From contig OY759275.1 of NCBI GenBank assembly GCA_963662155.1, positions 3,433,206 to 3,497,205 of the forward strand: a DNA stretch of 64,000 bases, written 5' to 3'. This document shows, in pieces, positions 42,162 through 57,266 of the stretch. This stretch comes from Lamellibrachia columna (Eukaryota > Annelida > Polychaeta > Sabellida > Siboglinidae). The first letter of the stretch is position 1, and every line of letters starts with the position of its first letter. The position numbers were made by a program, and so were the translations under genes. Below the pieces are notes generated by a model. That model had not been told where the DNA came from. It ran no database searches and saw only the letters and a program-made list of their open reading frames with translations.

Positions 42162-44593
42162 TCATGCTATTGTCTTCTTTGCCACAGACCTCTGCATCCG
42201 TGTCATGTCAGGTGCTGCCCTCTGTAGGATGTTCCTCTGCTCAGACATGAGTGTGTGTAGCTGTGAGAAGACATCACTGATGTTCCTCATCCGTACCTCA
42301 CCAAGCAACTGCAACAGAAGGCAACAACCCAATTAGACTTCGGGTCAATAATTACATTGTAATTGAAACGCCAATTCCAATTCTGGAATTGTAATTGGAT
42401 TCAGTGAAAATGTAACTGGTATTTTAGATTACTTTTTCAATTACATCATGCAAATTTTTAACTCAAAACATCCACTACAAATAATCAGTAAAATATAATA
42501 TGTTGCGTAGATATCATTATTGTTTTGTCATTAAGAACAATATACAGAAATTAAATAAAGCTGCTCTAAAGTAGATGTTATTTTGGTCTTTGAGTATGTC
42601 TATGGTTGCATATTTCATATATATTTATTTCAATAAGAAATTGATAATTAGAACTGGTATTTTGTAATTGGAATTTATATTTTTGAGTTGTAATAGGAAC
42701 TGGTATTTGTAATTAGTGTGTAATTGGACTTGATATACTGTAATTGACCCGCAGTTTGAACTGAACCATATATTTACACATAATGTTCTTGCAATTTAAC
42801 ATATCAATAACTGAAGTGTTTTATATGGATCAGAAAGCTAGACACAGACAGAGATATCTACTGTTGGAACAAATACCAAGAACTACATTGTTGACTGCTA
42901 TTCTACTGATTAAGGCTACATTGATCACTGCTTTTATATTGATTAATTTCCTTCTATAATAATGACTGTACTCATATATGGATCACTGTATTTCTATACT
43001 GATAACTGTATTGCTATACTGATAACTGTATTATTGTATTGATGACTGTATTGCTATATTGATCAATGTATTGCTATACGGATCACTGTAGTGCTATATT
43101 GATCACTGCATTTCTATACTGATGACTGTATTGCTATACTGATGACTGTAGTGCTATATTGATGACTGTATTTCTATACTGATCACTGTAGTGCTATATT
43201 GATGACTGTATTGTTATACTGATGACTGTATTGTTATACTGATGACTGTATTGTTATACTGATGACTGTATTGCTATACTGATGACTGTATTGTTATATT
43301 GATGACTGTATTGCTATACTGATGACTGTATTGCTATACTGATGACTGTATTGCTATATTGATGACTGTATTTCTATATTGATGACTGTAGTGCTATATT
43401 GATGACTGTATTTCTATATTGATGACTGTATTGTTATACTGATGACTGTATTGTTATACTGATGACTGTATTGTTATACTGATGACTGTATTGCTATACT
43501 GATGACTGTATTGCTATACTGATGACTGTATTGCTATACTGATGACTGTATTGTTATATTGATGACTGTATTGCTATACTGATGACTGTATTGCTATACT
43601 GATGACTGTATTGCTATATTGATGACTGTGTTGCTATATTGATGACTGTATTGCTATACTGATGAATGTATTGCTATATTGGTCACTGTATATCTATACT
43701 GATGACTGTATTGTTATACTGATGACTGTATTGCTATATTGATCACTGTATTTCTATACTGATGACTGTATTGTTATCTTGATCACTGTATTGCTATATT
43801 GATCAATATATTGCTATATTGATCACTTTATTTCTATATTGATGACTGTATTTCTATATTGATCACTGTATTTCTATACTGATGACTGTATTGCTATCAG
43901 GCATGGGGCAATTGAAAAGTTAATTAATTAAATTACAATTAACTCAGAAATGTTCCAATTAAATTAACATCACACATTTCTCAGGTCAATTAAATTAAAT
44001 TAACCTCCCAAATTCAATTAAATTAAACTAACAATTGACTTTAATTCAATTCACAATTAAATTATGTTTTGGTAGAAATGCAGATTACATTTATATGTCA
44101 CTGTTTTTTTGTAAGCTTAATAATAATAATAATTTTTGACTTCTATGGCGCCTATATCCTCAGGAACCTGAGCTCAGAGGCGCGACAAAACAGAATCAGT
44201 AAGCGTAATTGTAAACAGGGACGCGCAAAAGTCAGTATCAGAACGAGGGACAACCGAACATTTATGGTGGGAATGCAAGTTGGAATAGATATGTCTTGAG
44301 TTTTTTTCAGAAAATAGCAATAGTTTCTGATGTTTTCAAAGTGATAGGGAGTTCATTCCAGACCCTAAGCGCAGCGACAGAGAAAGCATGTTTACCCAAG
44401 TTAAGTTTTGTTTTAGGTACAATAAGTTGTTGTGAAGTTGATGATCTTAGCTGCCTAGGGATATTTGAAGCACTTGATACAAGTCAAGTCATCATTGAAA
44501 TAATAATATGCTAATTGTTATTGTTTACAAGTTTTATAAAAGTTCTAAAATCACAAGTAAGTTCATAAATGTTACTGTCACAATAGTACAGTA

Positions 44594-44664
<71 letters not shown>

Positions 44665-47600
44665 ATGGAATTACTTTATTTATTACATCGGAGGAGCATC
44701 ATTATTATCATCAAACAAATATGAACACTATTAACTTATAAAATAAAAAAAATGTGTTTCGCAATTTTGTTGGAAAAATATTTGCTTAACTTAACTGAGA
44801 GTTAATTGGCAATTTGTAAATTAAATTAAATGAACCCCTTTTGGTGAAGTTAATTAACTATATTAAATTAATCTAGCCTTTCTGGTAAAGTTAATTAATT
44901 AAATTAAATTAACTTAATTGAGTTAATTAAATTAACAATTGAAATTAACTCATGTCTGATTGCTATACTGATCAATGTATTGCTATATTGATCACTGTAT
45001 TTCTATACTGATCACTGTATTTCTATACTGATCATTGTTCTTTTATATTCGTGGCAGTACTTTATGTATTACTGTTGCAGTCTCCAACACAATATGGATT
45101 AAAATTATAATATAATTTATAACATGATAAAATACACTTGTGAATTTAATATTGACTGTTACACAGATATTAAAACTACCTCAAAATAATGACGTTTTAA
45201 TTGTAGTAGATTATATTCTTAGAATGAGAGCCATAATTGACATATATGGTAGAGATGGACTAAAATTTAATGTTCTGGTCAAGTTAAGTCTAATCATGTT
45301 TGATTTAGTTATATGATATTTCTTTGATCATAACTGATTACGTAGGTTGACAAAATGAAACATAGCAAGCATTGCACACATACCTCTTGCATTCTTTTTA
45401 GCAGAAATTCGAGGAGAGACACTTTCTGTTCCAGACACCGATTCCGTGTTTTGCGATCACACGCGGCTAGCAGCACGCATGTGCTTTCCAAGAATTTATG
45501 CATCTGAAAGTATTACAAAATTGAAAATGCTGATAGATTTTTTGGAAATCCCATGGAAAATTTAATTCATATATGTAGACAAATGAAAAAAAAATTATTT
45601 TAGCAAACATTATATCAAATTGAGCAGTAACGCCATTTTGTTGTTTAATAAAAATGCAATTTGAACATTAGTTGACATAAAAATATGTTTGCCTTAATGT
45701 AAACTAATGGTAACAATTGAATTTTTTTATCAAAAAACATGATTATTTATTCAGCCAAACTGCTTCATTACACAGTTTTAAACTTTGTTTGTTAGAATAA
45801 ATAAATAAACAAATTGGACACATCAATTACATTTTTCATAGAACTTCCTACAAAATAATTTTCTTGATATATCTGGTCATCAAACTGGAGAAAACACATT
45901 AAGGCTGGACTTCATATGACAGGTAAACATTTGCTCAACAAGCCAAATGAAACTGAGTGTGTATTAATATAATTCAACGTGCTAACTAACACAATGTGAA
46001 ACATTTAGTAACCATATCAACAGTCATACAATATTTGAACATGGCTTCATAAGTCTGCATCATCAAATCTAGCATCTAAAGCAGTGTTTATTTTATCTGT
46101 ATGTTGCAATGCAATTGCTTATGCAAGACCCCATTCGTAGGCCGATCTGGATGAAGGTTTGGTCATGGGTGGGTTGGATGTGGAACCATCCCCACAGGGC
46201 CCCCGAGGAGTGAGTGTCAAAATTTCAAAAAGGCTGTAGTTGAAGTTACAACCATGGAATTATTTAGTTTTCTGTCATTGTAAAGATACTAATTATGCCT
46301 ACACATTTGTCAATAGATGTATTCAGCAATTTTGAATACTTCAATGTTTTCCAGTTTGTTTGTACTCCCATAGAAGTGTTTATGGACAGAAAGTGCCTAT
46401 ATATAGCATAAAGTACATACATTAGCTATTTTATGGAACATTGTAGCTGTCCATAGATGTGGCTTTAACTAGAAAAGACCACTGACCTCTATAATGTAGA
46501 TTAGTGGAAAAGACCTTTGGCTGCGTTTTCTCCCCATACAATGCCGGGTAACACAGCTAAGTACAAATAACAAGGTTTGTCTGTATAGGTAATGACTACT
46601 TGCCTGGACAATAAACTTGTTGATGGTCTTTAGGCTGTGTAGTTTGGAGTCGATCTGTTGAACGCTTTGTGACTGGCCGGATCGCTGATGTGTTCGCATT
46701 CTCTTGTTCAATGCAATGATCTGGCAGAGATAAATTCCTATCATTAACCTTGGCTATCACACAAAAGAAATCTTGCAGGCTGCATTACATGGCAGATAAC
46801 CAGACGTTAACAGCTTAATATGGAACATGTTTTATATATGTATGCATATATATATATATATAGATATATATATATATATATATATATGTAGGGGAACCTG
46901 GGGCATGTGCGCATGCCGTGGTCAGTAACCTCGTTACTGACCAAACCGCATATTTGGTTTCAAAACTGTGTTCTACTGTAGCATCTAACTCACCTAACTC
47001 ACCTAACATACTTCAAACATTTTGAACTCGTTTGCATCGGTAATAAATGTTGTTTTAGCAGAATCTCATGTAATTTTACATATATATTGATATACATGTA
47101 TACAAACACACACATAATAAAAGTTTCTGCTACAAGGCAGCACCAATGACGTGAGGTTTTGCAGTTCAAACTAAATGTGATTTAGTAACTGTATTTATAA
47201 GAAATTTATCAAAATCGAACCTTTTGTCTGTTTATAAACCCTGTGATCCTCACGGAGAGGGAGTTGTAAGTCCTCAGCCTGCTGGCTTCCCGGTGTTGTT
47301 TTGCAAGGCGGAAATACCACTCGCTGATCTGCACATCCATTGTGTTGTCCAATTCCAGTACCTGTGGAAGACGACAGGTGTTAGTGTTCACCATAGACAG
47401 ATTCAGCTAGAAGGTCTTTGCTCCCAATGAGTCTCACTTAACATATAGTCTACAAGTTGAACTTATTTAATATGTAGCCTTAATGCAGTTTCAGCTTAGA
47501 ATCAGCTATAAGTTTGAAGCAGTGAACTTGCCCATTAAACGACAGAGTAAGGGGTGTGGCAGAGAGTGGGAAGTTGGTCCTAACAATTGGTGGGAAGTGG

Positions 47601-50600
47601 AAGGGTGGTCTCAAAAATAGGAGGGACTGGTGGGATACTAGATAGGTTTGATTTTTCGAGAAATTATTCCAGAATGATACACGCAAAATTTAATTGAGGA
47701 GGAGCTTTTAATTACTGAAATGTATAACTTAAAGTACATAAAATGACATGAAAGGTTTGGACAAAACAAAAAAGAGGTAGAACTTGTAAAAAAAACAATA
47801 AACTGAGCATGTAAGTAAAATGACTGCTATTACCGTTAATTTAACGTGGGTCGTAGGACATGTGAGGTATGGCCCGTGGTCTTGCCACGCTGACAGACAC
47901 TCCCAGCAGAACTGGAAGCCGCAGCGACACTGCATGTGTTGACAGCCTCCTGACTTCTCCATTGGATGGTGACACTTCCGGCACTTCTTCACGTGAGCGA
48001 AGTAAGTGCGATCATGGTCAAATTTGGCTACAAAGAGTAAAACAAATACATTGAGATTGCAGGATTTTGTTCTAATGCTTTAGTCTTTATGGTTTTTTAT
48101 GGTAGTTTTATGACATTTGTTTGGTTCTCATATACTTTTATACATTACATCCATTGATCAGCTAAACATATCTTGCTTCCCGAACAAATGGGCTGCATCT
48201 GTCCCTAACTATACCCTAGGTAGCACCATCACTGTTGTTAGCTGACATCCAAAACTGAATGTAAATGTCTCAAAACAAAGAGATATACCAAGACAAAATG
48301 TAAAGAGTTTTATGAGTAATATTACTGTAATGTGAATAAAATGTAAGATCAGTTCTTCTTGTGAATGAAACAAAAAGAATAGGTCTAGTGGCAGGACTAG
48401 ACACAAATATTGACAGAGCTGCAGTTTTACAGTCTCAACGTTTTTATAATAGTTTAATATGGAACAAGGTTCCCTGGATCTACAGTAGATGAAGACAATG
48501 CTATTGGTATACCTAAGTCGAAGAATATATCTAAGATGTATCAGACTATGGTAAACTTACATTGGGATCCAGAAAGGTATTTTCACTGAAGTGATTTTTA
48601 AAGTATGACAACGAGATGTTTAAAAAACTATAATCGTTATACAACTCATGCATTTGAAAAAAACAAATTATTTAAAAACTTGTCTGCCTAAGAGAATCGC
48701 ATGAGACCCCTCATGTACTTTGGTTACTGCACTAATTACTATAATAATCCATGCCTTTTATTGCAATCAACATTGTAGGTACTCTGAATTAGTTTTTGTT
48801 TTTTTAAATAACATCAGTAGGCAGTGGCTATAATAAATCTACTTACACATTTGTTTAACAAGTTTCGTGTACGTCTCCGTGTGAGAACATGTTGCAGGCC
48901 AGTGGACAACTTGCTGACATTGAAAACACCAGGTGGCACCACAGGAACAGTCCACACCAAAGTCCAAAACAGGAGAATCTGTAAAGGCGAAAAATTATGT
49001 TAGAAAAATTCCACATACTAGTATAAAAAAAATAATTTATTTGGATTTCAAAACTGTTTTGTTAATGATCAGAATTGTTTGAACAGGAGTAATGCAACGA
49101 AAGCTACTCAAATATCACTAGAATGAATATTATCGATTTTGAACAATTATAATATATTTTGACTAAATACAGCAACAATAAAGACGTTTAAAAAGACATA
49201 TAAATTTTATTTAGAACTGGAATTTATATATATTCAGGTATTTTCCTAAAATGTGAGATGACTGATCTGATGAAAGATTGGAGGAACAAGAGAAAACAGG
49301 CACTCCCATCCGTCTCACTGTTGCCATCACCATTTCTCTTGGGAATGTGTCAAAGGCCTTCTCCAGGTCCACAAACCCCACTGCCATTCTCCCTTGCATC
49401 TCCAACCTCTTCTCTACCAGCTGTCTTAATGCAAACATCCCATCAGTCGTCCCTCTGCCCTTTCTGAATCCCTGTTGTATCACATATGTAAAAAATTGCT
49501 CCCTCCTAAATACGCAGGTGATCTAGTTTATAACTTTTAACAAGAATAAGGAGAAGAAATATGGTTGTTGCCCTACCAGAAGATGGAGCTATGACACGAG
49601 CAAGCCGCCCACACTTGGCATTTGGACACCACTGCCAATGACGACTTTGATCAACGGTGGCACTTGCAATGTGTCGCTTGTGTCTGGCGTAGATGTCAAA
49701 CGAGGTCAGACAGACCAGTGTCACATGGTCTAGTCTCGTTGCACATTCATGGCCCTGGAATAGGACATGAAATATTTAATAAGATCTTTATTAAAATTTC
49801 CTTCCATTCATTTAACCCATTGCGATTCAGGTTCGATAAGTAAATTGTTAAAGAAGCATGCGCAGTTGGTTTAATAAAAGACTGTGTACTTTTGATAAAA
49901 ATATAAAAACAATTTACTTTGATCGTTAGACCAGGTAACTTGTGGAAGTGTGAACAGATCTGTTTCATAGTATATAGATGTGCAACTACTGTTGCCTTTT
50001 GTCGCAGTGTTTTGAATGGGCCAGTTAGAAATAATCCAATACTTTTTTCAACGATTTCATCAAAACTAAATTACACATTTATACTAACAAGCTAGCATTT
50101 CATAGTCAATACTAAATAATGTTAAATTTTTCGATAATTCTATTATAAGACAGCACTTTGAGTTTACAATGCTTAATATAATTATCATACTTTACTGAAT
50201 TTTATGTTGTAACGATCGATTTAAGAGAATTCTCTCAGATGATATTATAGACTAAAACAGTTGTTCTTTCTGCAAGATGAAGCAAACACTCACAGGACAA
50301 GCAACTGACAAATCTCCGCGGCGAACTCTCTCCACAAGGTGGTGTCTCCAGCATTCGTTGCAAAACCAGTGTTGGCATGGTGATAAGGCAGTGCCTTGTG
50401 GGATACCATACATATCGCTGTCAATGAAGCCAAAACAAATGTTGCAGAATATGCCCGAATAGTTGTTGTCACATCCTACAGATGTCGCTGTGTTTACCTG
50501 CAACAGGAAGATAAAAACATGTTGTCCACAAGATTTGTTCACATACTTTTATCATCCTGTCCTGTGATGTTCCTTCCATAAGTATACTCGTGGATTTATT

Positions 50601-53600
50601 GCCATTAATTTCAATCCTATTTATATCATAATTTAATTCTTTATATTTGTTTCACTGAAATCACTTGCTAGATTTTGATAGAATTGGAAAAGTTGAAATT
50701 TGGGTGTTTTCCTAAAACTGTCCAAAGCCTAACACAATAAAAGGTACATTCTTATGTAGCGGTATCCAATTAATGGAACTGTTCGCTTTACATTTCACTC
50801 ACTGTCAGACCTGTTCACTCCAATGCCAACTTCTCTGGGAATTAGTGTTATGTTGATAATTACTTGTGGGATAAGAATGATTAGTTTCATGCTGCTAAAA
50901 CTTACAGTGGACAAAGACGACCAAAACCAACACGGAGAACCGTGGAAGGGAATTATGGGAAATGCATCTCGACTGGGGCGAGGCTGGCTATCAAGCTGCA
51001 GACAGAAGTGGCAAAGTCTTGTTTCTGCCTTATGCGCCAGTAGACACAAAGAGGACTAAGAAGATGAAGATCTTACATTACCTGCTGGGCATCAGTGGCT
51101 GGGTGCAGGTATGTGTCTGTGAGCTGGTCACAGTCTGCTCTGTACACTTGGACTCTACCCCCACGCAGGGTGTTGGTGTAGCTGACCAGGCAATCATCCT
51201 GACCACTGTCCACTGTTGTCACATGTTCCCTGGACACACAAAGTCACGATGGCAATGACTGGAACAATCTTCCCCAGTAAATAATTTTTTTTAGCCAATT
51301 CAGGGCTGGGTCTAATTATGTATTTGTAATTAATTACAAGTAAACTGCAGCAGGGTTGTTTGATTTAAATCTCTTCAAAAAAATCATTGATTTTAATTTT
51401 TTAATCGCCGATTTATATGAATTTAACACAACTAATTGTTTACAAGCATCGGGATCAACCGTTTTGTATGTTTTTTAATACAAAAGCACAAAGTGCGCAC
51501 ATTTGTGTAGTCGTATTGACACCAGATAGCCTGACAGTCAAATATTTTATGACACTGTGTATGTTTGAGCTATTCCCTTTCTGAATGCAGTGAAGCCATA
51601 CAAACTTGTCTTCCAGAGGAAGTATCTTTTCAAGTCAGAAGCCCTGAGTTAAAGTCCACTTAGAGATTGTGCTAGTTGTTACTAATTCAGTATGTTGACT
51701 CAAGTGAGAAAGTCTGGGCTACAGATTCTTTCCTTTCCAAGACAGATTATGCAACTACAGGGGGTGAGGCCTTGTGGACATTGTCTAATGTCTTTATATA
51801 AGCAAAAATCATGTATCCTCTGTTAAGACAAGTACCCAAATCAATTTGAATAGAACACGTTTGAAAGAGTTTGAACTGCAGTCTTTGCAATGGTAATTGA
51901 TTCTGGTCTTAAATTATATTGTTGTATTGTAATTGATTTATTTCATGTAATTGCAACAATTACAACATGTTTCATATCACAAACTTTACCTGAACAAATC
52001 TGTCAAGTGATGTCTCATACATCCAAAATCATCACCTGCCATATAATTAATTCAGCAATACACCTGCCATATAATTAATTCAGCAGCAGACATGTCATAT
52101 TATTAATTTAAATACTGAATAAACCTTTTGAATAAACAATTGATCCTGCATATAACATCTGTACATGTAATTGAAATGAACATTTTGGAAATGTAACTGT
52201 AATTGAAATGATAAAGTAATTATTGTCATTGATGTGATTTTGTTTAATGGGACCCTCCCCTATTATCAATACTAAATTCTTCAGAGGCTGCAAAAATTAT
52301 AAAACTAAATTGTTCAGTCTGTAAAAATTATACATTCACTTAAATGCCATCTACACAGCCACTAGCTTAGCGAGGTTCCAATATGGCACTAATCAATTCA
52401 TTCCAGATGAAGAAACAACACATACCTTTCCGCTTGTTTCATGCAGACTGACGTCAAGTATTGGATGGCTTGTACGATGTCACCAAGGCTGTGTGTCTTT
52501 GTGAAACACCCAAACGCTTCGTAAAGCCAGTCAAACAGTGACCGCTTTGTGGACAGTTCACTCTTTAACTGGACGCTATGAAACAGATATGTCGTGATTA
52601 GTTTACTTTGTATGATTTGAATTCCTATTAAAGGCACAAAATCATGTTATATAATACACGTTATATCTAGTGTAGCATCTTGACTGTCAAAATGTTTAAG
52701 CATTATCTGTTTATGAATTACATATCCATCTTGCTATTCAGTATATATGGGAACATCTGTCGACAGTCTTTAGAGCGTTTTAATAAAAGGACATCAAGTG
52801 ACATTAAAATAACATGTTGCATGCAGTTGATGCAAACCATAACCAACTAACAAAGTGAAAATTATATCAAAGTTAACACCTTCAAGACCACACAAACCTT
52901 TACCCCGTCCATTGCTTACTACATGTCAAAGTGAAAATGACATTAAAGTAGCATATAAAACATTTAATTTGCAAAACAAACTTCACCAGTGCTCAGAATA
53001 TTTCAACTTACCTGACATATCGAGATGCATTATGTAGCGAATCCCCACATCCGTCCACCAACCCTCCTGGACAGAACAACAGCAACACATCATGCATTTT
53101 CACCTGCATCTCTCCACCAACACTACCCTCACCATCTGTCGATCTTCTAATCAACCGAGATAAGTCCACGACAAACCTCCGAGGTTGGCTCCACCCCTCC
53201 GCGTATGCCTCCCCAAAGTTTGCGACAAGAGATTCTTGATGAAGACCCGACCCCTTGACCTGAGAGGTGAAGCACATCGGGGTCGCAACCAGCCAATCAC
53301 AACTCAACGACACAGGTGACATGACAGAATCGTCACTGACATCAGATTGGTCGTCTTCCTCTGACAGTGATTCTTCTTGTGGCTGGTAGATGGCAGCACC
53401 TTTTCCATGAACTTTAATGCACGTTGATGCGGTGTTTGCAGACCAAAGTGTCTCCTCGGAAGATTTTAAGCTTGTGACTGCTGATTTCTTTTTTCTGAAC
53501 CTGTGCTGTTGCTTTGACTTCATCATGACATCCGTCAAGTTAACGATGTAGTCTCCCACAAGGGTTTCGTCTATCACCATCTCTTCTTCGTCTTCACTCG

Positions 53601-54944
53601 CTTCTGTTTCAGACCACGACTCCATCAGGGATGGCTGTCTGAAGTCCCTCCGGGAATATCCCCGGAAGAATGCACCCATCTTGTTCACGTTATGCTTACC
53701 CTTCGCACTCTTCCATGACATGTCGTCATACGCTAAACAAAAGATGAATTATATACATGATTGTAAGCATGGTAACACCTTATCAGCAATAAATTAGATA
53801 GATTTAAATATTCCACAAAATACACATTGCTTACAGAGGTGTAGTGGTGATTATAGCACTGGCTGGCATTTAAATTTATAATCGGACCAAAGAACTGCAG
53901 CTTTCTAATGAATTTATTCACATGTCAGAAATGGTGTAGATGAATGATACAATGTCTTAAGTTTAACTCCTCACAAACCTGATGTTGTCACATTCTTTTT
54001 CTATTCTCTCATGAAGGTAGAATGTTCTCAACTAGTAACAACTTCTTTCAGCAGACTTCTTAAGAGCTAATAATTTATAATTATATTAATGACAATTATG
54101 TCATATGTGGTGTCACCTAGCGAGCAATGACAATTGTATTGGACCTGTGGCACCTCCTGGCAGATGCCACCCGCAGCACCATATTAAATGAAAGACATGG
54201 AAAAGATTGTGTCTGTGACTTACCATGCCGTTTGTCAGTGAATCTTGGGAGTGCCGTCACGGTCCATTGATCGTAGATGATGTACTCGCATTCTTCCATC
54301 CACATCTCTTGTTCCCGCTCCTCTTCGATCCATTCCTCCTCATTCTTCCTCCTCCCTGGCCGCTGGCCCTTCCGCTGTACTCCACGGAAGTGCTGGTTGT
54401 GTTGTGAGTTCCTTTTCTTCCCTTTCTGTTTCACTTGATCAGACTTCTGCTGTTCACACGTCTTTGCCTTGTTCTTCAGATCGAATGCATAGGAGTATTT
54501 TTTGCTGGGGTATACGTGATTGCATGCACTGCCACTGTCATGGTAGCCCAGGCAATTCGCTGGGTACATTGTTGCGCCGTTACTTTGTGCCTCAGGCACT
54601 AATCGCCTATCACTGACTACAAGTCGACCTAGACTAGCTTTGGGGCAGGACTGGTCATCCACCATGGAACGAATGTCATCGACGCCCTCCTTTAGGAGCT
54701 CCAACAGTCTCCATCGTCCATGTTTATTCAAGGAATAGTACACGTGCTTGCAAGCAGTGATGTTGCCATCGTCGATGAATGAGTCAACACTGTAACTTGA
54801 GGTGCTGACACGACCTGCGGGTGTGCGGTAGTTGTACTCCTTGTTTAGTGTAGCATGTTGACCAAATGGCGTACCCTTGGAGTATGAAGCAAGCTTCAGA
54901 TTGCAGCCTGTATTGAGGCCGTGTTTGCTTTTCTTGAGCACCAT
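42162..54944 (-). CDS. RBR (RING1-IBR-Rcat) E3 ubiquitin ligase, Ariadne-like, copy B
   Basis: Twelve exons match copy A one to one: 54944-54224, 53732-53012, 52575-52426, 51229-51082, 50497-50294, 49754-49577, 48978-48847, 48027-47834, 47361-47221, 46720-46604, 45503-45384 and 42308-42162. They join into 990 codons, one Glu fewer than A in exon 3. RING1, IBR and Rcat ligands and the catalytic Cys are all kept, and every splice site is usable, so both copies look intact. By eye there are about eight residue changes in exon 1, eight in exon 2, two plus the deletion in exon 3, none in exons 4-11 (one synonymous change in the Rcat exon) and two in exon 12 (Gly to Arg, Arg to Pro). It sits ~34.8 kb from copy A in the same orientation and shares ~340 bp of 5' flank up to the LINE. 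Confidence 0.88.
42341..42751. mobile_element. MITE candidate, copy B of 7629-8039
   Basis: Same 9-bp CGGGTCAAT inverted ends and length as in copy A. Confidence 0.45.
42940..43897. repeat. 20-bp minisatellite, copy B
   Basis: Same unit as 8225-9105 but 80 bp longer; extra TTGTTATACTGATGACTGTA-type units lie around 43440-43540. Resumes after the hAT-like element at 44959-45045. Confidence 0.95.
43898..44958. mobile_element. Non-autonomous hAT-like element, copy B
   Basis: Same ends and ATTGCTAT flanks as 9106-10163, and the same nested L2-like LINE end (about 44120-44404, minus). The insertion therefore predates the duplication. Confidence 0.65.
47834..48027 (-). CDS. RBR gene B, exon 8: Rcat
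   Basis: Equivalent of A 13023-13216. The only change seen is a synonymous Gly codon (GGC to GGA) beside the catalytic Cys. Confidence 0.9.
48847..48978 (-). CDS. RBR gene B, exon 7: second half of IBR
   Basis: Equivalent of A 14036-14167; CSCGATWCFQC and HWPATC retained. Confidence 0.88.
49297..49483 (-). pseudogene. LINE reverse transcriptase fragment in RBR intron 6 (B)
   Basis: Duplicate of 14486-14672, same motifs and same ends. Confidence 0.8.
49577..49754 (-). CDS. RBR gene B, exon 6: RING1 end and IBR start
   Basis: Equivalent of A 14766-14943, with GHEC and WCPNAKC retained. Confidence 0.88.
50294..50497 (-). CDS. RBR gene B, exon 5: RING1
   Basis: Same splice sites and phase as A 15483-15686; no sequence difference seen. 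RING1 ligands FCNIC and CQHWFCNEC retained. Confidence 0.9.
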
Positions 54945-55246
54945 TCTACACAGCTGCTGTTACACGTTCTTCCTGACTGAGAGAGATCTTGCTGAACCTG
55001 TCAAATAGAAATGTTTTCATTGAATGGTGCTGCTTCTTTTGTAATGAATCCACCAGACACCAACATGTATGGACAAGTTTAAATGTTACATGCATGACAG
55101 GAAAATAGCAGACCTGAGTTTGAGTCTGGCTAAGTATGCACTTTTTTAATCTGATCCCAATTCTGCACACCCTATAGCAATTCAAATACCACCAAGGCAA
55201 ATCCAATCCAAATTCCACAAATAGTTCATGTAGTTGTACACGCATA

Positions 55247-55285
55247 TGTTGACCAAATGGCGTACCCTTGGAGTATGATGCAAGC
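55247..55285 (+). repeat. 39-bp copy of RBR exon 1 at the LINE 5' junction (B)
   Basis: Same junction structure as 20447-20485. Differs from exon 1 of copy B (54856-54894) by one base. Confidence 0.85.
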
Positions 55286-56560
55286 AGGGATACCGCAGGG
55301 ATCTGTCCTAGGACCTTTATTGTTTGTTCTATACGTAAACGACCTGCCAGATTTAACTAAATCCAATACATTTCTGTTTGCTGATGACATTAAGATATTT
55401 AGAGCCATAACAATTAAAAATGATCAGGATATACTACAACAACATTTAAGTATCCTAGAACAATGGAGCGACAAATGGTTATTAAAATTCCACCCAGACA
55501 AATGTAAACACATGGAAATTGGAAAAAAAAATATAGGTGAAAATGATTACTATCGATTAAAAATTGTCATTTGATGATCACATAAACCAAGTGGTAAATA
55601 AAGCAACCCAAATGACAAAAATAATCCGAAGAACCTTCCAATTCCTACACACATACACACACACTTTCTTGCCACTATATAAGACAATGGTTAGATCTCA
55701 CCTAGAATATGCCATAGCAGTATGGTATCCATATAAGATAAAACATAAAATAGCAATAGAAAACGTCCAGAGAAGGGCCACAAAAGAACTTCCTGGTATG
55801 AGGGATTTATCATATATAGAAAGACTAAAATTAATGAAGCTACCGACATTAGCATACCGAAGGCTAAGAGGAGACATGATAGAAGTCTATAAAATAATGT
55901 ACGATAATGAATCTGCACCAAACCTCCTGAAATGGGAGGATGTGACACTAAGATCAGGAAATAGAGGACACTCCCTTAAAATATTTACCCAAAGAGCAAA
56001 AACAAATTTAAGAAAAAATGCATTCCCTCTTAGAGTGGCTGAACCATGGAACTGTCTCCCAAACTCTGTAATACAAGCTACATCAATTAACTCATTTAAA
56101 AACAAACTAGACACATTCTGGTCTACCCAGGCAATAATATACGACTATGAATCTCCTTTAACAATAACTAATGGAACCGGAAATTATGATATACAAATAT
56201 TTGATTCTGAAGATCTGATCATGGAGGAATCAACTGGATCCTGCGATCAGAATCGTCATAAGCCATAAGGTATACGTTTTAGAATGAGGGTGTAATTTCT
56301 GTCTCATTTGGACAGTAGAAAAGGCAAGAGTTTACGACTCCTTACATGACCCAGTCAAGTTTTGGTAGTGCAATGACAACTTCACACTCTAAAAATCATG
56401 TACAACTGTCGGTTCAAGTAACAATGGCAGAAACACGCATAGTGGTGCTGACAATTATACTGGTCCCGGACAAGCCTACAAAATTTCAGCCCTACACACG
56501 ACACGAGACAACAGACAGACATACGTAATAACATGTATAGTCACAAGTCTACAAACTACT
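55286..56560 (+). pseudogene. 5'-truncated CR1/L2-type LINE, uninterrupted (B)
   Basis: Opens IPQGSVLGPLLFVLYVNDLP, then FADDIKIF. One frame ends near 55574 and the next begins near 55564, so a frameshift separates YYRLKIVI from LSFDDHINQVVNKATQMTKI. The rest reads through the thumb to the stop at 56266-56268. It keeps the ~114 bp deleted in A and holds the empty sites for the hAT element (55951-55958) and, in its 3' flank, the P-like element (56737-56744). Confidence 0.85.
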
Positions 56561-57266
56561 GTATACTAAAGAAGCATTTCCTAACCATTTTGTGTTTATA
56601 AAATCAATATAATAGCAACACCCCGATTTTACAAACAACATATTCTAACCGTTCTTCACGTTTGTTTAATCACCCTCATATGGTTATGTGACTGCTACCA
56701 GTTATTTTGTTTACAATTTACCAGGCTAACTGGACCGCGTCCGCAGTGAAATGTCTACGATAAATTTACCTGCCGTTCGACGGTTCGTAGCACAACTTCT
56801 TTAAATTTCTTGGCAGTGACAACCTGTTTGCACACAGCAGGAGCCAAGTGGCTGATTGACAACTGAGCTGAAAGTTTCTCGTATTTATAATCAACAATGT
56901 GCTGGCACAGCAACTTACACGCTTGAACCGTCCGTGGCGCAATCGGCGACAGTTATCGTAGTTGGCGTCTGGTGGTGCAATCATCGCCCAAATTATCGCC
57001 CGCCTAGTGTCGGGCAATTTCGCAATGCGGTGGCAACTTTCATACATTACGACTAATATTTCACTTCGAGAAGAACATTTTTCGTTGGATACACATCGGT
57101 CACTGCATATAAGTTCGAACAAAATGCAATGACATCATATATGGATATAGCACTACCCGGGTCTGGGCGATTACGGGTAGGATTCCCGGATTCCCCATAG
57201 TACCGACATTCGACGCCAGATGGCAAAACGTGTCGTTTGAATTGCCCGCCGGAGGACACTTTCCGA